A stretch of DNA of 64,000 bases from SHZI01 sp963802215 (GCA_963802215.1 CAWDHQ010000001.1:1364001-1428000), one strand, 5' to 3'. Positions 34,913-43,572 are shown, numbered from the stretch's first letter. Program-made: numbers and translations. Notes: generated from the letters alone by a model not told the origin.

Positions 34913-36207
34913 CCCGCTCAGCCGACCTGTTTGCCCGGGCCCTGGCCGTGACGCCGGGCGGGGTGCATTCGCCCGTCCGCGCATTCGGTCGGGTCGGTGG
35001 TACCCCGGTTTTCATCAGCGGCGCCCGCGGCAGCAGGCTCACGGACGTGGATGGCCGGCACTACGTGGACTTCTGCATGGCCTTCGGCCCGCTGATCCTG
35101 GGCCATGCCCATCCGCTCGTGCTGCAGGCCGTGACGGAGGCAGCAAGCCGCGGCTGGAGCTACGGCGCAGCGGAAGCGGGCTCGCTGGAACTCGCCGAGC
35201 TCATCACCGGGCGGCTGCCCTGGGTCGAGCGGCTGCGCTTCGTCAACTCCGGCACCGAGGCCGTGATGTCGGCACTGCGGCTGGCGCGGGCCGCCACCGG
35301 CAGGTCGGTGGTCCTGAAGTTCGACGGGTGCTACCACGGGCACGTGGACTCCATGCTGATTCGCGCCGGCTCCGGGCTGGCCGCTGCGGGCGTCGGCGGC
35401 GTGGCCGACAGCGCCGGCGTTACGGCCGGCGTCGCTGCCGACACACTGGTACTGCCGCTGGACGATATCGGGGCCCTGGAGGGCCTGTTCGCGGCGCGCG
35501 GCGCCGACATCGCGGCCGCCATCATCGAGCCGTTGCCGGCCAATCACGGGCTGCTGCCCCAGAGCCAGGAGTTCCTCGACGCGCTGGCGTGGCAGTGCCA
35601 GAAGCATGGCGCGCTGCTGGTATTCGACGAGGTGATCACGGGGTTTCGCACGGCCTTCGGCGGGATGGCCGAGATCACCGGCATCCGCCCCGACCTGGTG
35701 ACCTACGGCAAGATCATCGGCGGCGGCTTTCCAGTGGGCGCCTTCGGCGGCCGGCGCGACTTGCTCGACCTCGTCGCGCCGCTCGGGCCCGTCTACCAGG
35801 CCGGGACGCTGTCAGCGAACCCGGTGGCCATGGCGGCGGGGCTCGCGACGCTACGGCAGCTCGTCGATGGCACAGCCTACCTGGCACTCGAGGACAGCGG
35901 ACGGATGCTGGACGAACTGCTCCGGGACGTCCCCGGCGTGCGGCTGCAGCGCGTTGGCTCGCTGTTCTGGATCGTGCTGGACGGCGGATTGGCGTCCGGA
36001 CCGGTCCGCACGCCGGCAGGCCTGTCCGACGCGGCCATCGCACGGTTTCCGCCGTTCTTCCACGAGCTGCTCGCAGAAGGCTTCTACCTGCCGCCCAGCC
36101 CCTACGAAGTGGGCTTCCTCTCCACCGCGCACACCGACGACGACCTCCACGCCCTCGCCACCGCAGTTGCGAAAGGTACCGGACACTTAGTTATTCAGTC
36201 TGCTTAG
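34909..36207 (+). CDS. hemL: Glutamate-1-semialdehyde 2,1-aminomutase
   Basis: PLP aminomutase of 432 residues converting glutamate semialdehyde to ALA. Visible marks: TPGGVHSPVRAF at the N-terminus, FVNSGTEAVMSALRLARA, KFDGCYHGHVDSML, VFDEVITGFR and the PLP lysine K268 in TYGKIIGGGFPVGAFGG. The GTG start overlaps the hemB stop by 4 bp. The last 12 residues (KGTGHLVIQSA region) and the stop are encoded by the left arm of a perfect palindrome, so the natural C-terminus has been replaced or extended. Confidence 0.93.
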   Translation: MTRSADLFARALAVTPGGVHSPVRAFGRVGGTPVFISGARGSRLTDVDGRHYVDFCMAFGPLILGHAHPLVLQAVTEAASRGWSYGAAEAGSLELAELITGRLPWVERLRFVNSGTEAVMSALRLARAATGRSVVLKFDGCYHGHVDSMLIRAGSGLAAAGVGGVADSAGVTAGVAADTLVLPLDDIGALEGLFAARGADIAAAIIEPLPANHGLLPQSQEFLDALAWQCQKHGALLVFDEVITGFRTAFGGMAEITGIRPDLVTYGKIIGGGFPVGAFGGRRDLLDLVAPLGPVYQAGTLSANPVAMAAGLATLRQLVDGTAYLALEDSGRMLDELLRDVPGVRLQRVGSLFWIVLDGGLASGPVRTPAGLSDAAIARFPPFFHELLAEGFYLPPSPYEVGFLSTAHTDDDLHALATAVAKGTGHLVIQSA

Positions 36208-36258
36208 TTATTGAACCAATAACTAAGCAGACTGAATAACTAAGTGTCCGGTACCTTT
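36172..36258. repeat. AT-rich perfect palindrome with 42-nt arms
   Basis: Arms start AAAGGTACCGGACACTTAGT and are identical over 42 nt around a 3-nt centre (AAC). The inner part is far more AT-rich than the surrounding genes, suggesting a foreign origin. The ends code for the C-termini and both stop codons of the convergent hemL and PhoX-like genes. It would also work as a terminator. Confidence 0.92.
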
Positions 36259-37889
36259 GGGGTGGCATTGGAGAGAAGGAGGAGCTGGCTGGCTTCTACC
36301 AGTCCTTGGGAGCCGCCGACGGGCCCGTCGGTCACCCCGTGCGCCTGGACGTTGGCGAGCAAAAGTACTTCCCCGGGTGCGCCGCCGAACAACCGGGTCA
36401 CGTCTACGATGCCGGACGACTCCCATGCGCCCAGTTCACCAGCCTTGCTGTCGGTACTCCCGGCGGGCACGGCGCGACGATCGATCACGGCAATCCGGGT
36501 CGGCGGCCGCGAACCGGTCGGGTCCAGTGCCCAGACGGATGCTTCGCGCCCGGACTCGGCACCGAATCGGGCAAGCTTCGTGGCCCGGTCTTCCTGCACG
36601 TAGATGGAACCATCGCTGGACCAGACGAGGTTGTCAGGATTGCGGAGCCCGCGATCGGCGGACTCGTCGCTGTCATAGAACAGCCGCGCATCGGCATCGG
36701 CCAACAAGCCAGCGTCCGCATCCTCCCGGAAGTTCACGTCGACCAGGTACACGTTGCCCCAGTCATCCGCCTCAAACTGATCGCCATGACCGGTGGACGC
36801 GAACGCCACCTGCGTCCCGCTGCGCGGGTTGGTGTGCAGGTCCTCCGGGCGCGAGAACATGAAGGCGCCGAGATCCTCCGCACGCCGCCGCAGTTCCGGA
36901 TCGTCGAAGTAGCCGTTGGCGTCAGTCACTGGCGTGGGCTGGCCATCCGCCGTTCGGGCCGGCAAGGGCACGAAGCGCCCGCGCCGCATGGTTCCGGTGC
37001 CAGACCAATCCTGCGGGGTGCGGTCACCGCCGTCGGCGACCCACACGTGCAGCTGGCCGACGGCAAGCCCGTTTCGTTCCACGAAGTTGCCGCCAGGGAC
37101 CTTCCGCCCGATCCACAGGTAGAGGGGCGCCCGACCGAACTCCAGGTCGTCGCCCAACATCAGCGCCACGTGCCCGTCAGGCCGGTCACCGTCAGGTGTG
37201 CTGACGGCCGCGCTGTTCTCCCAGGAGCCACGTCCAAGCGCGGGCAGCGCCCACAAAACCTCGGCAGCCACGTCGAGAGCGAAAATCGTCCCACCGTGGG
37301 GATGACCCTCGCTCCGGGTGACCTCCTCGTGAGCCAGGACAAGGCGGTCGACGAAGCCGTACTCGCCGGCAGACCAGCCCGCGGCGGAGCAGAAGGACTC
37401 CAGGCCGGCAGCGCCACTGCCGCCCCTTTCAGTCAGCTGGGTTGCATCGGTGACGATACGGCCCGCGCGATCACGAACTTCACGATACGCGAGATCCGCC
37501 GAAGTGATGCGCCGGGTGCGCCGGTCCATCGTGAAGCGGGTGATCCGGGAGCCGGTCAGCTCCGTGCCGTTGGCCAGGCGATAAAGCGGACCTTCGTCAG
37601 CCTCGAGTTCGTGGGTCACGAACAGATCCACCGCCTCCGCATCGTCGTCTCTCGCGAATGCCACCATGCCGTCCAGTACGCCGGGCGGGCGATAGCCGCC
37701 GACTTTATCGCCGGTAGTTAGCAGCACTTCCACGTGAAATCCCTTGCCCGGCTCCGAAACCAGCATCGGAGCCGGGGCGTCCGCGGCTTGACTCCAGCTG
37801 CCCGAGGCATTGCAGCCGGCGAGACCCGACATGAGACCAATGATGACGGCAGCGAGCTGCCAGAAATCCTCGCGCAATGAAAACTTCAT
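36240..37889 (-). CDS. PhoX-like (DUF839) lipoprotein
   Basis: A 549-residue protein with a lipoprotein signal (LMSGLAGC, lipid cysteine near residue 26) and a DUF839/PhoX-type beta-propeller: GYRPPGVLDGM, FVTHELEADEGPLY, GGSGAAGLESFCSAA, FSRPEDLHTNP and RNPDNLVWSSDGSIYVQED. PhoX proteins are calcium/iron-dependent alkaline phosphatases. Many DUF839 proteins have no known activity, so phosphatase function is inferred. It starts only 24 bp from the divergent glpQ-like gene. Its last residues and TAG stop lie in the palindrome. Confidence 0.78.
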   Translation of the reverse strand: MKFSLREDFWQLAAVIIGLMSGLAGCNASGSWSQAADAPAPMLVSEPGKGFHVEVLLTTGDKVGGYRPPGVLDGMVAFARDDDAEAVDLFVTHELEADEGPLYRLANGTELTGSRITRFTMDRRTRRITSADLAYREVRDRAGRIVTDATQLTERGGSGAAGLESFCSAAGWSAGEYGFVDRLVLAHEEVTRSEGHPHGGTIFALDVAAEVLWALPALGRGSWENSAAVSTPDGDRPDGHVALMLGDDLEFGRAPLYLWIGRKVPGGNFVERNGLAVGQLHVWVADGGDRTPQDWSGTGTMRRGRFVPLPARTADGQPTPVTDANGYFDDPELRRRAEDLGAFMFSRPEDLHTNPRSGTQVAFASTGHGDQFEADDWGNVYLVDVNFREDADAGLLADADARLFYDSDESADRGLRNPDNLVWSSDGSIYVQEDRATKLARFGAESGREASVWALDPTGSRPPTRIAVIDRRAVPAGSTDSKAGELGAWESSGIVDVTRLFGGAPGEVLLLANVQAHGVTDGPVGGSQGLVEASQLLLLSNATPKVPDT

Positions 37890-37913
37890 CGGCCCGACCC
37901 AAAATGACAGCCA

Positions 37914-38927
37914 ATGATGCCCTACTTCAGGTTACGGCTTCTTTTCACGCTGCTGGTCGCAGCCGCACCATCGCTTGCGGACGCTGCCGGGCAAGACTGC
38001 CTGGTGATTGCCCACCGCGGCGCCAGCGGCTACCTCCCCGAGCACACGCTGCCCGCCTATCGCCTGGCCATCCAGCTCGGCGCGGACTACATCGAGCCCG
38101 ACCTGGTGATGACGCGCGACGGCGTGCTGGTCGCACGGCACGAGCGCCAGCTCGGAACCAGCACCAACGTGAGCGCTCTGCCGCAGTTCGCCGGATACCG
38201 TTCCACCCGGACGGTGGCGGGTACCGAGGTGACGGACTGGTTCGTGGAGGATTTCACGATCGCGGAGCTGCAACGACTGCGCGCACGGGAGACGCAGCCG
38301 GAACTGCGCCGGGGCAATACGGAATTCGATGACCGCTTCCCGATTCCCACCCTCGCCGAGATCATCGGCCTGATCCGGGATGAAGGTGCCCGCAGCGGCC
38401 AGTCCCCGGGGATCTACCCGGAGCTCAAGGATCCGGCGGTCTTCCGCACCCGCGGCCTGGACCCGGAACGCGCCTTGCTGGGAGCACTGGCCGCCGCCGG
38501 GCTGGCGCGCCCGGACGCGCCCGTGTTCATCCAGTCCTTTGATGCGGACAGCCTGAAGCGCCTGCGGCCGCTCACTCGGCTTCCGCTGGTGCAACTCATT
38601 GGGGCAGCCCCGCCAGGCGGCGACCCCGCTGCACTGCCGGACTTCAGCGCCATCGCGGCCTATGCCCAGGGCGTGGGTGCGCCCAAGAATCTGGTCATGG
38701 ACGAACCGGCCCTGATGTCGGGCGCCCGGAAGGCCGGGCTGTTCGTGCACGGCTGGACGTTCCGCGCCGAGAACGAGTACCTGGCCGAATCGTTCCAGCG
38801 CGGTGGCGAGCCAGCGGACCGTGGCGATCTCGGCGGCGAGATTGCGGCGGCCCTCGACCGGGGCATGAGCGGCTTCTTCACGGACCAGCCAGACGTGGGC
38901 CGCCGGGTTTGCGCAATGCGTCGCTAG
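37914..38927 (+). CDS. glpQ: Periplasmic glycerophosphodiester phosphodiesterase
   Basis: Hydrolyses glycerophosphodiesters to glycerol-3-phosphate and an alcohol. The 337-residue protein has a signal peptide (FRLRLLFTLLVAAAPSLADA) and the GDPD barrel with IAHRGASGYLPEHTLPAY, YIEPDLVMTRDGVLVARHE, IYPELKDP and HGWTFRAENEY. A second ATG lies at 37917. The divergent PhoX-like gene suggests shared phosphate-related control, though the spacing of 24 bp leaves little room for two promoters, so one of the starts may be further inside. Confidence 0.9.
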   Translation: MMPYFRLRLLFTLLVAAAPSLADAAGQDCLVIAHRGASGYLPEHTLPAYRLAIQLGADYIEPDLVMTRDGVLVARHERQLGTSTNVSALPQFAGYRSTRTVAGTEVTDWFVEDFTIAELQRLRARETQPELRRGNTEFDDRFPIPTLAEIIGLIRDEGARSGQSPGIYPELKDPAVFRTRGLDPERALLGALAAAGLARPDAPVFIQSFDADSLKRLRPLTRLPLVQLIGAAPPGGDPAALPDFSAIAAYAQGVGAPKNLVMDEPALMSGARKAGLFVHGWTFRAENEYLAESFQRGGEPADRGDLGGEIAAALDRGMSGFFTDQPDVGRRVCAMRR

Positions 38928-39355
38928 CCCGCGGACACCACCCGGAAGGTCACGGTCGCCGTTGCGCACAGGTGCTCCTGGCCACCCTCCAGGGTTACCA
39001 GTTCGACGCTGGCGACGCCCAGGGTTTTCCCGATCTTCACCACGCTTCCCCTGGCCACCAGGCGCTCGCCCCTGGCCGGCGCCAGGAAGTTCACGTGCAG
39101 GCTGATCGTCACCACTCCGCGTCCGGGCGGCAGCATGGTGGCGACTGCGCCGCCCGCAGCCAGGTCCGCAAGCCCGCTGATCACGCCGCCGTGAAAGTAC
39201 CCCTTGAACTGCACCAGGTCGTCACGTCGGTCGATCCCCAGATGCACGCGCCCCGGCTCCGCGAGCACGACCGTGATCCCGGCCGAGGCGGTGGCGCCAC
39301 CGGCGAGCGCGAGCACACGCCGGGCAAGCTCCTCGGTGGTTGTGGACCCGCTCAC
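38924..39355 (-). CDS. PaaI-type hotdog thioesterase
   Basis: A 143-residue hotdog-fold protein with FKGYFHGGVISGLADLAAGG (the catalytic region of PaaI thioesterases) and VSLHVNFLAPARGERLVARG-like strands. It probably hydrolyses an acyl-CoA. I prefer GTG 39355 because it overlaps the stop of the gene before it as GTGA; the frame is open 24 bp further. It overlaps the glpQ end by 4 bp on the opposite strand. Confidence 0.82.
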   Translation of the reverse strand: MSGSTTTEELARRVLALAGGATASAGITVVLAEPGRVHLGIDRRDDLVQFKGYFHGGVISGLADLAAGGAVATMLPPGRGVVTISLHVNFLAPARGERLVARGSVVKIGKTLGVASVELVTLEGGQEHLCATATVTFRVVSAG

Positions 39356-39510
39356 AGCTGGAACGCCAGGACGACCCACATGCCAACGACGCAGAGTGTC
39401 CCCAGCACGTAGACACGAAAGCCGTGCATCACGCGATTCGATGTGATCTGGATGAAGCTGTGCAGGCAGCGCAGTCCGACGAACGTCCAGGCGATCAGCT
39501 GACGGGTCAT
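39352..39510 (-). CDS. 52-residue MAPEG-like protein (C-terminal half only)
   Basis: The predicted protein of 52 residues begins MTRQLIAWTFVGLRCLHSFI and ends in a hydrophobic helix. It matches the last two helices of MAPEG proteins (WxFVxLRxLHSxIQxxxNxVMHRF pattern), which are normally about 130 residues with four helices. Its ATG overlaps the stop of the SnoaL-like gene as ATGA, and its stop overlaps the thioesterase start as GTGA. That coupling suggests it is translated rather than a dead relic. It could also be a degraded gene kept for coupling. Confidence 0.6.
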   Translation of the reverse strand: MTRQLIAWTFVGLRCLHSFIQITSNRVMHGFRVYVLGTLCVVGMWVVLAFQL

Positions 39511-39941
39511 TCGAGGGACTCCACGAACCGCCGCCGGTGTTCGGGCGCCGGACAGGGCTCGGGCCAGAACTCGACTATCCGGAGGATCTTTCCACAAGCC
39601 ACTGAAAAGAATGAAATTGCCCGGTCGTGACGGGTGCCGTCAGAAACCGAAACGTCCGACACGGCCTGCCCCTCGCCGCCCACGATCCGGTGCACGTGAA
39701 AGGCCCACCTGCCCGCCGCCGGATAGTCGGCATTCATGGCGGCGTAGTTGTCCCGACCGCGGATCCGCTCCTTCGACTGCGGCCACTCCAGCACGAAATC
39801 GTCGGCGAGGATTGCACCGACGGCGGTGAAGTCGTTGGTGGCCATCAGCGCCCAGTACTGCTCCACGACCGCAGCAGCGGAGTCCGGCTCGGCGCGGGAA
39901 TCGGCCGGCAGAGCCGGCTCTTCAATAGCCATCCATTCCAT
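39507..39941 (-). CDS. SnoaL/NTF2-like family protein
   Basis: A 144-residue alpha+beta protein with the NTF2-like pattern VVEQYWALMATNDFTAVGAILADDFVLEWP and IRGRDNYAAMNADYP. Such proteins are small-molecule isomerases, hydrolases or binding proteins; the role here is not evident. ATG at 39941, with a second at 39932. It heads a coupled group with the 52-residue MAPEG-like protein and the thioesterase. Confidence 0.78.
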   Translation of the reverse strand: MEWMAIEEPALPADSRAEPDSAAAVVEQYWALMATNDFTAVGAILADDFVLEWPQSKERIRGRDNYAAMNADYPAAGRWAFHVHRIVGGEGQAVSDVSVSDGTRHDRAISFFSVACGKILRIVEFWPEPCPAPEHRRRFVESLE

Positions 39942-39980
39942 CCTATCCCCACCGGACGACCATCCGCAAAACCGGCCCCG

Positions 39981-40760
39981 TCACCGCCGCCGCACCAGCC
40001 ACCAGGCAACGATGCCCAGCGCCCCCACGGTGACCACCATCCCGTAGGCCAGGAACATCCCGGTGGAGAAGCCCAGGGCAATGCCCCGCGTGACGTTCAG
40101 CACGGCGTGCCACACCACTGCCACGAGGGCGCTGCGGGTGCGCTCCCAGAGGAAGGTGAGCCAGACGGACGCAGAGAGGATGCCCAGCCCGAAGCCGAGG
40201 AACTGGGGCAGACCGAATTCGGGCCGTCCGAGGAAGAAGGGGAGGTGCCAGAGCCACCAGACGGGAAACAGCAGCAGCGTGGCCGGCAGCCGGGTGAAGC
40301 GCCCGAGCATCTTCGGCAGCAGGAAGCCACGCCAGCCCGGCTCCTCCCCAAGGGCCTGCAGGACGGCGCCAACGAGCACCAGGTCCACCACCGCATGGAG
40401 CGTGCCGAGGCGGCCGGTGGCGAGCGCCCCCAGGGACGGTGGCGCGCCGGTCTGCAGGGCGACCAGCAACCCGGCCAGTGCCAGGAACGCAACCGGCGAG
40501 AGCAGCGCCAGCGCCCACGCGCCCGCACCGAGGCGCCAGTTCCTGAGACTCCGACCGAACGCGGCGAGCCCCGCCGGACCCTCGGTCCGCCGGATCACCA
40601 GCCACGCGGCGACGAAGGGCCCGAAGGCGCCCACGGCTTCCCAGGCATCAGGCAGGCCCAGCGCCACCACGCCACGCTTCTGGAGCAGCAGGGGCAGGAC
40701 AGTGACCCAGGTCCACAGGTAGGCCAGGCCGATGTAGGTGAGCAGGGGGTGCTTCCGCAT
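39981..40760 (-). CDS. CPBP family intramembrane metalloprotease
   Basis: A 259-residue membrane protein with the three CPBP (Abi/CAAX-like) motifs: EEPGWRGFLLP (EExxxR), FPVWWLWHLPFF (FxxxH) and WHAVLN (HxxxN). About seven hydrophobic segments. Glu and His residues in these motifs form the metal-dependent active site in known members. Substrate unknown. It stands alone, transcribed in the same direction as the SnoaL group 40 bp downstream. Confidence 0.85.
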   Translation of the reverse strand: MRKHPLLTYIGLAYLWTWVTVLPLLLQKRGVVALGLPDAWEAVGAFGPFVAAWLVIRRTEGPAGLAAFGRSLRNWRLGAGAWALALLSPVAFLALAGLLVALQTGAPPSLGALATGRLGTLHAVVDLVLVGAVLQALGEEPGWRGFLLPKMLGRFTRLPATLLLFPVWWLWHLPFFLGRPEFGLPQFLGFGLGILSASVWLTFLWERTRSALVAVVWHAVLNVTRGIALGFSTGMFLAYGMVVTVGALGIVAWWLVRRR

Positions 40761-40869
40761 GGACAGAGGCTAGCCCGGACCGGGAACTGCGTCACGCCCG
40801 GACGCTGCTCCGTTCAAGATCCGGCCAGAAGGGCCGACACAGCAGAGCACTTCTCCGGGACATGACTTC

Positions 40870-42258
40870 ATGGAAACCTTCGACCTGCTGGTCATCGGCA
40901 GCGGACCCGGCGGCCAGCGCGCCGCCATCCAGGCAGCAAAACTGGGGAAGCGGGCCGCCGTCATCGAGCGCCGGGAAATCGTTGGCGGCGTGACCGCCCA
41001 CACCGGCACGATTCCCAGCAAGACGCTCCGCGAGGCCGTGCTCTACCTGTGCGGCTGGCGGGAAAAGGGCATCTACGGCCGCAGTCACCGGGTGAAGGCG
41101 GACATCACGGCCGGGGACCTGCTCGAGCGGCTGCACATCACCGTGCGCCACGAGATCGAGATCATCCAGCACCAGCTCTCGCGCAACGGCGTGCAGGTGA
41201 TCAGCGGTCTCGCAAGGTTCCTTGACCCGCACACGGTGCAGGTCACCAATGTGTCGGGCCATACCGCCGACTACAGAGCCAAGGTCATCGTGATCGCCAC
41301 CGGCACAGTGCCACACCGTCCGGAGAACATCCCGTTCGACGACGAGACCATCATCGACAGCGATGGCCTGTTGCAGATCAGGAAGATTCCGAGGTCCATG
41401 GTCGTGATCGGCGCCGGCGTCATCGGCGTCGAGTACGCCACGATCTTCAGCGCCCTCGACGCCCGGATCACGCTGGTGGACAGCCGGAACACCATCCTGG
41501 ACTTCGTCGATGGCGACATCGTCGATGAGTTCAAGCATGACCTCCAGTCCCGCGGCATCCAGCTGCGCCTCGGTGAGGACGTGGAGCGCGTGGAGAAGGG
41601 TCCCGACGGCAGCGTGGTGACGCATCTCAGGAGCGGAAAGCGGATCCGCAGCGACCTGCTGATGGCCGCCTCCGGGCGCATGGGGGCCACCGGCGACCTG
41701 GACCTCGCGAAGGCCGGGCTGCAGGCTGACGACCGGGGACGGCTTAAGGTCGAGCTGACCTTCCAGACCGACGTGCCCCACATCTATGCCGTGGGCGACG
41801 TCATCGGCTTTCCGGCACTCGCTTCCACCTCTGCCGAGCAGGGCCGCCTCGCCGCGTGCCATGCCTTCGCGGCCAGGGAAGAGAGCACTCTTGAGTACTT
41901 CCCGCTCGGCATCTACGCCGTCCCCGAGATCAGCATCGTGGGCAAGACCGAGCAGCAGCTGCGCAAGGAAGGGATTCCCTACGAGACCGGCGTGGCGCGG
42001 CTGCGCGAGACCGCGCGCGGCCAGATACAGGGGGTGCAGGAAGGCCTGCTGAAGCTGCTGTTCGGCCTCAAGGACCACAAGCTGCTGGGCGCTCACATCG
42101 TGGGCGAGGGGGCCACGGAGCTGATCCACATCGGCCAGGCCGTGCTGGCCCACGGCGGGACCCTGGAGTACTTCGTGGGCGCCGTCTTCAACTACCCCAC
42201 CTTCGCCGAGGCCTACAAGATCGCGGCCCTGGACGCCTGGAACCGCGTAAGAGTGTAG
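40870..42258 (+). CDS. sthA: Soluble pyridine nucleotide transhydrogenase SthA-like
   Basis: FAD flavoprotein of 462 residues moving hydride between NADPH and NAD+. It has the FAD motif LLVIGSGPGGQRAAIQAAKL, the second dinucleotide motif VVIGAGVIGVEYATIFSAL and YAVGDVIGFPALASTSAEQG. The redox disulfide of dihydrolipoamide dehydrogenases is absent: the region reads GGVTAHTGTIPSKTLREA, without cysteine, as expected for SthA rather than a disulfide reductase. The TAG stop is provided by the GTAG element that follows. Confidence 0.9.
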   Translation: METFDLLVIGSGPGGQRAAIQAAKLGKRAAVIERREIVGGVTAHTGTIPSKTLREAVLYLCGWREKGIYGRSHRVKADITAGDLLERLHITVRHEIEIIQHQLSRNGVQVISGLARFLDPHTVQVTNVSGHTADYRAKVIVIATGTVPHRPENIPFDDETIIDSDGLLQIRKIPRSMVVIGAGVIGVEYATIFSALDARITLVDSRNTILDFVDGDIVDEFKHDLQSRGIQLRLGEDVERVEKGPDGSVVTHLRSGKRIRSDLLMAASGRMGATGDLDLAKAGLQADDRGRLKVELTFQTDVPHIYAVGDVIGFPALASTSAEQGRLAACHAFAAREESTLEYFPLGIYAVPEISIVGKTEQQLRKEGIPYETGVARLRETARGQIQGVQEGLLKLLFGLKDHKLLGAHIVGEGATELIHIGQAVLAHGGTLEYFVGAVFNYPTFAEAYKIAALDAWNRVRV

Positions 42259-42303
42259 GAGCGCCTTGAGGCGCGACCCGGTCGCGCCTCAAGGCGCTCC
42301 TAC
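42255..42303. repeat. GTAG palindromic element, 49 bp
   Basis: Perfect 24-nt arms (GTAGGAGCGCCTTGAGGCGC...) around one base. A short version without the longer core. The left TAG is the stop of the upstream sthA gene. Likely also a terminator between sthA and the serine hydrolase gene. Confidence 0.9.
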
Positions 42304-42360
42304 AGGCCGTGGCGACCCCGTATCATGGCGACGCCATTCCGCCTGACCGGGATCCCGCCG

Positions 42361-43506
42361 ATGCGCTTTCTGAAACGCCTGCTGCAGGGCCTGCTGGCCC
42401 TGGTCGTCCTGGCCCTCGTCATCGCCTTGGTCGCCGAGCCCACGATAACCGTGCGCCTGATCGGACTCGCCTTTGGCGGGGATCAGGGGCCCCGGCAGGT
42501 CATCGCCGGCGGCACGGTGCCGGCGCTGGTCATCGCCCCGGAAGGCCAGCGCACGATTCCCGCCGACGCGATCGACAAGGCAGTCGCCTGGGGCGGCACA
42601 GTGGAATCCCATGCCCTGCTCGTCTGGCAGGGCGGTGCGCTGCAGCTGGAACACTACTACCCGGGTCACGACGCCGACTCCATCACGCCCACCCAGTCCA
42701 TGCACAAGTCTGTGCTGGCCCTGCTGGTCGGCATCGCCATCGACCAGGGCCTGATCAGGTCCGTGGACGATACGGCCGCGACCTACATCGAGGAATGGGC
42801 CGGGGACGAACGCCGCAGGATCACGATCCGCCAGATGCTTCAGCAGGCGAGCGGCATCGACTTCCCGGGATTCACGGGGCTGCTGCGGATGACCCTGGGT
42901 GGCGACGTCGCCCCCTTCACCTTCAGCCGCGGCGTCGCCGAACCGGGCGGCGAGCACTTCGAGTACAACAACATCAACCCGCAGGTGCTCGGCATCCTCA
43001 TCCAGAGGGTCAGCGGCAAGCCCTACAACCAGTACCTGGCCGAGAACCTCTGGCAGCACGTGAGCGACGCCGAGGGCAAGGTGCTGATCGACTCGGAGGA
43101 GCACGGTATCCCGATCACCTTCTGCTGCCTCGACGCGCCGGCCCGCAGCTGGCTGCGCCTCGGCCTCCTCCACCTGGATGGCGGACGGGTTGGGGACCGC
43201 CAGGTCGTCCCTGCACAGTGGATGCGGGACGTGGTGACGCCCTCCCCCACGAATCCAAACTACGGCTATTTCACCTGGCTCGGCACGACCTGGGAGAAGA
43301 TCCGGCCCTACAACTCCAGGTCGTCGGCCACGGCCTTCCACTCGGAGCCCTTCGCGGCCCCGGACGTGATCTACTTCGACGGCTTCGGCGGGCAGCGCGT
43401 CTACATCGTCCCGTCGAAGCAGCTGGTGATCGTGCACACCGGCGCGATGCGGCAGGACTGGGACGACGCGATCCTGCCGAACATGATCATCCGGGCGCTG
43501 CCTTGA
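42361..43506 (+). CDS. Membrane-anchored serine hydrolase (class C beta-lactamase/PBP fold)
   Basis: A 381-residue protein with an N-terminal anchor (MRFLKRLLQGLLALVVLALV) and a serine beta-lactamase-related fold: S113 and K116 in SMHKSV (SxxK) and the Tyr-x-Asn motif in FEYNNINPQ. The third motif (HTG) is seen near the end in VIVHTGAM. These proteins include esterases and peptidases; the substrate is unknown. An ATG at 42325 would add 12 residues before the anchor. Confidence 0.82.
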   Translation: MRFLKRLLQGLLALVVLALVIALVAEPTITVRLIGLAFGGDQGPRQVIAGGTVPALVIAPEGQRTIPADAIDKAVAWGGTVESHALLVWQGGALQLEHYYPGHDADSITPTQSMHKSVLALLVGIAIDQGLIRSVDDTAATYIEEWAGDERRRITIRQMLQQASGIDFPGFTGLLRMTLGGDVAPFTFSRGVAEPGGEHFEYNNINPQVLGILIQRVSGKPYNQYLAENLWQHVSDAEGKVLIDSEEHGIPITFCCLDAPARSWLRLGLLHLDGGRVGDRQVVPAQWMRDVVTPSPTNPNYGYFTWLGTTWEKIRPYNSRSSATAFHSEPFAAPDVIYFDGFGGQRVYIVPSKQLVIVHTGAMRQDWDDAILPNMIIRALP

Positions 43507-43509
43507 CCC

Positions 43510-43563
43510 GTAGGAGCGCTTTCAGGCGCGATCACCGGTGATCGCGCCTGAAGGCGCTCCTAC
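43510..43563. repeat. GTAG palindromic element, 54 bp
   Basis: Arms of 27 nt with a single mismatch (GCTTTCAGG against GCCTTCAGG) and no separate centre. It begins 3 bp after the TGA of the serine hydrolase gene and ends 10 bp before the DMT transporter start, so it lies between two genes on the same strand. Confidence 0.88.
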
Positions 43564-43572
43564 AATCGCACC

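Noticed and set aside
40870..42258. Calling the flavoprotein a dihydrolipoamide dehydrogenase or mercuric reductase
   Set aside because: The redox-active CxxxxC pair is missing at GGVTAHTGTIPSK, as expected for SthA.
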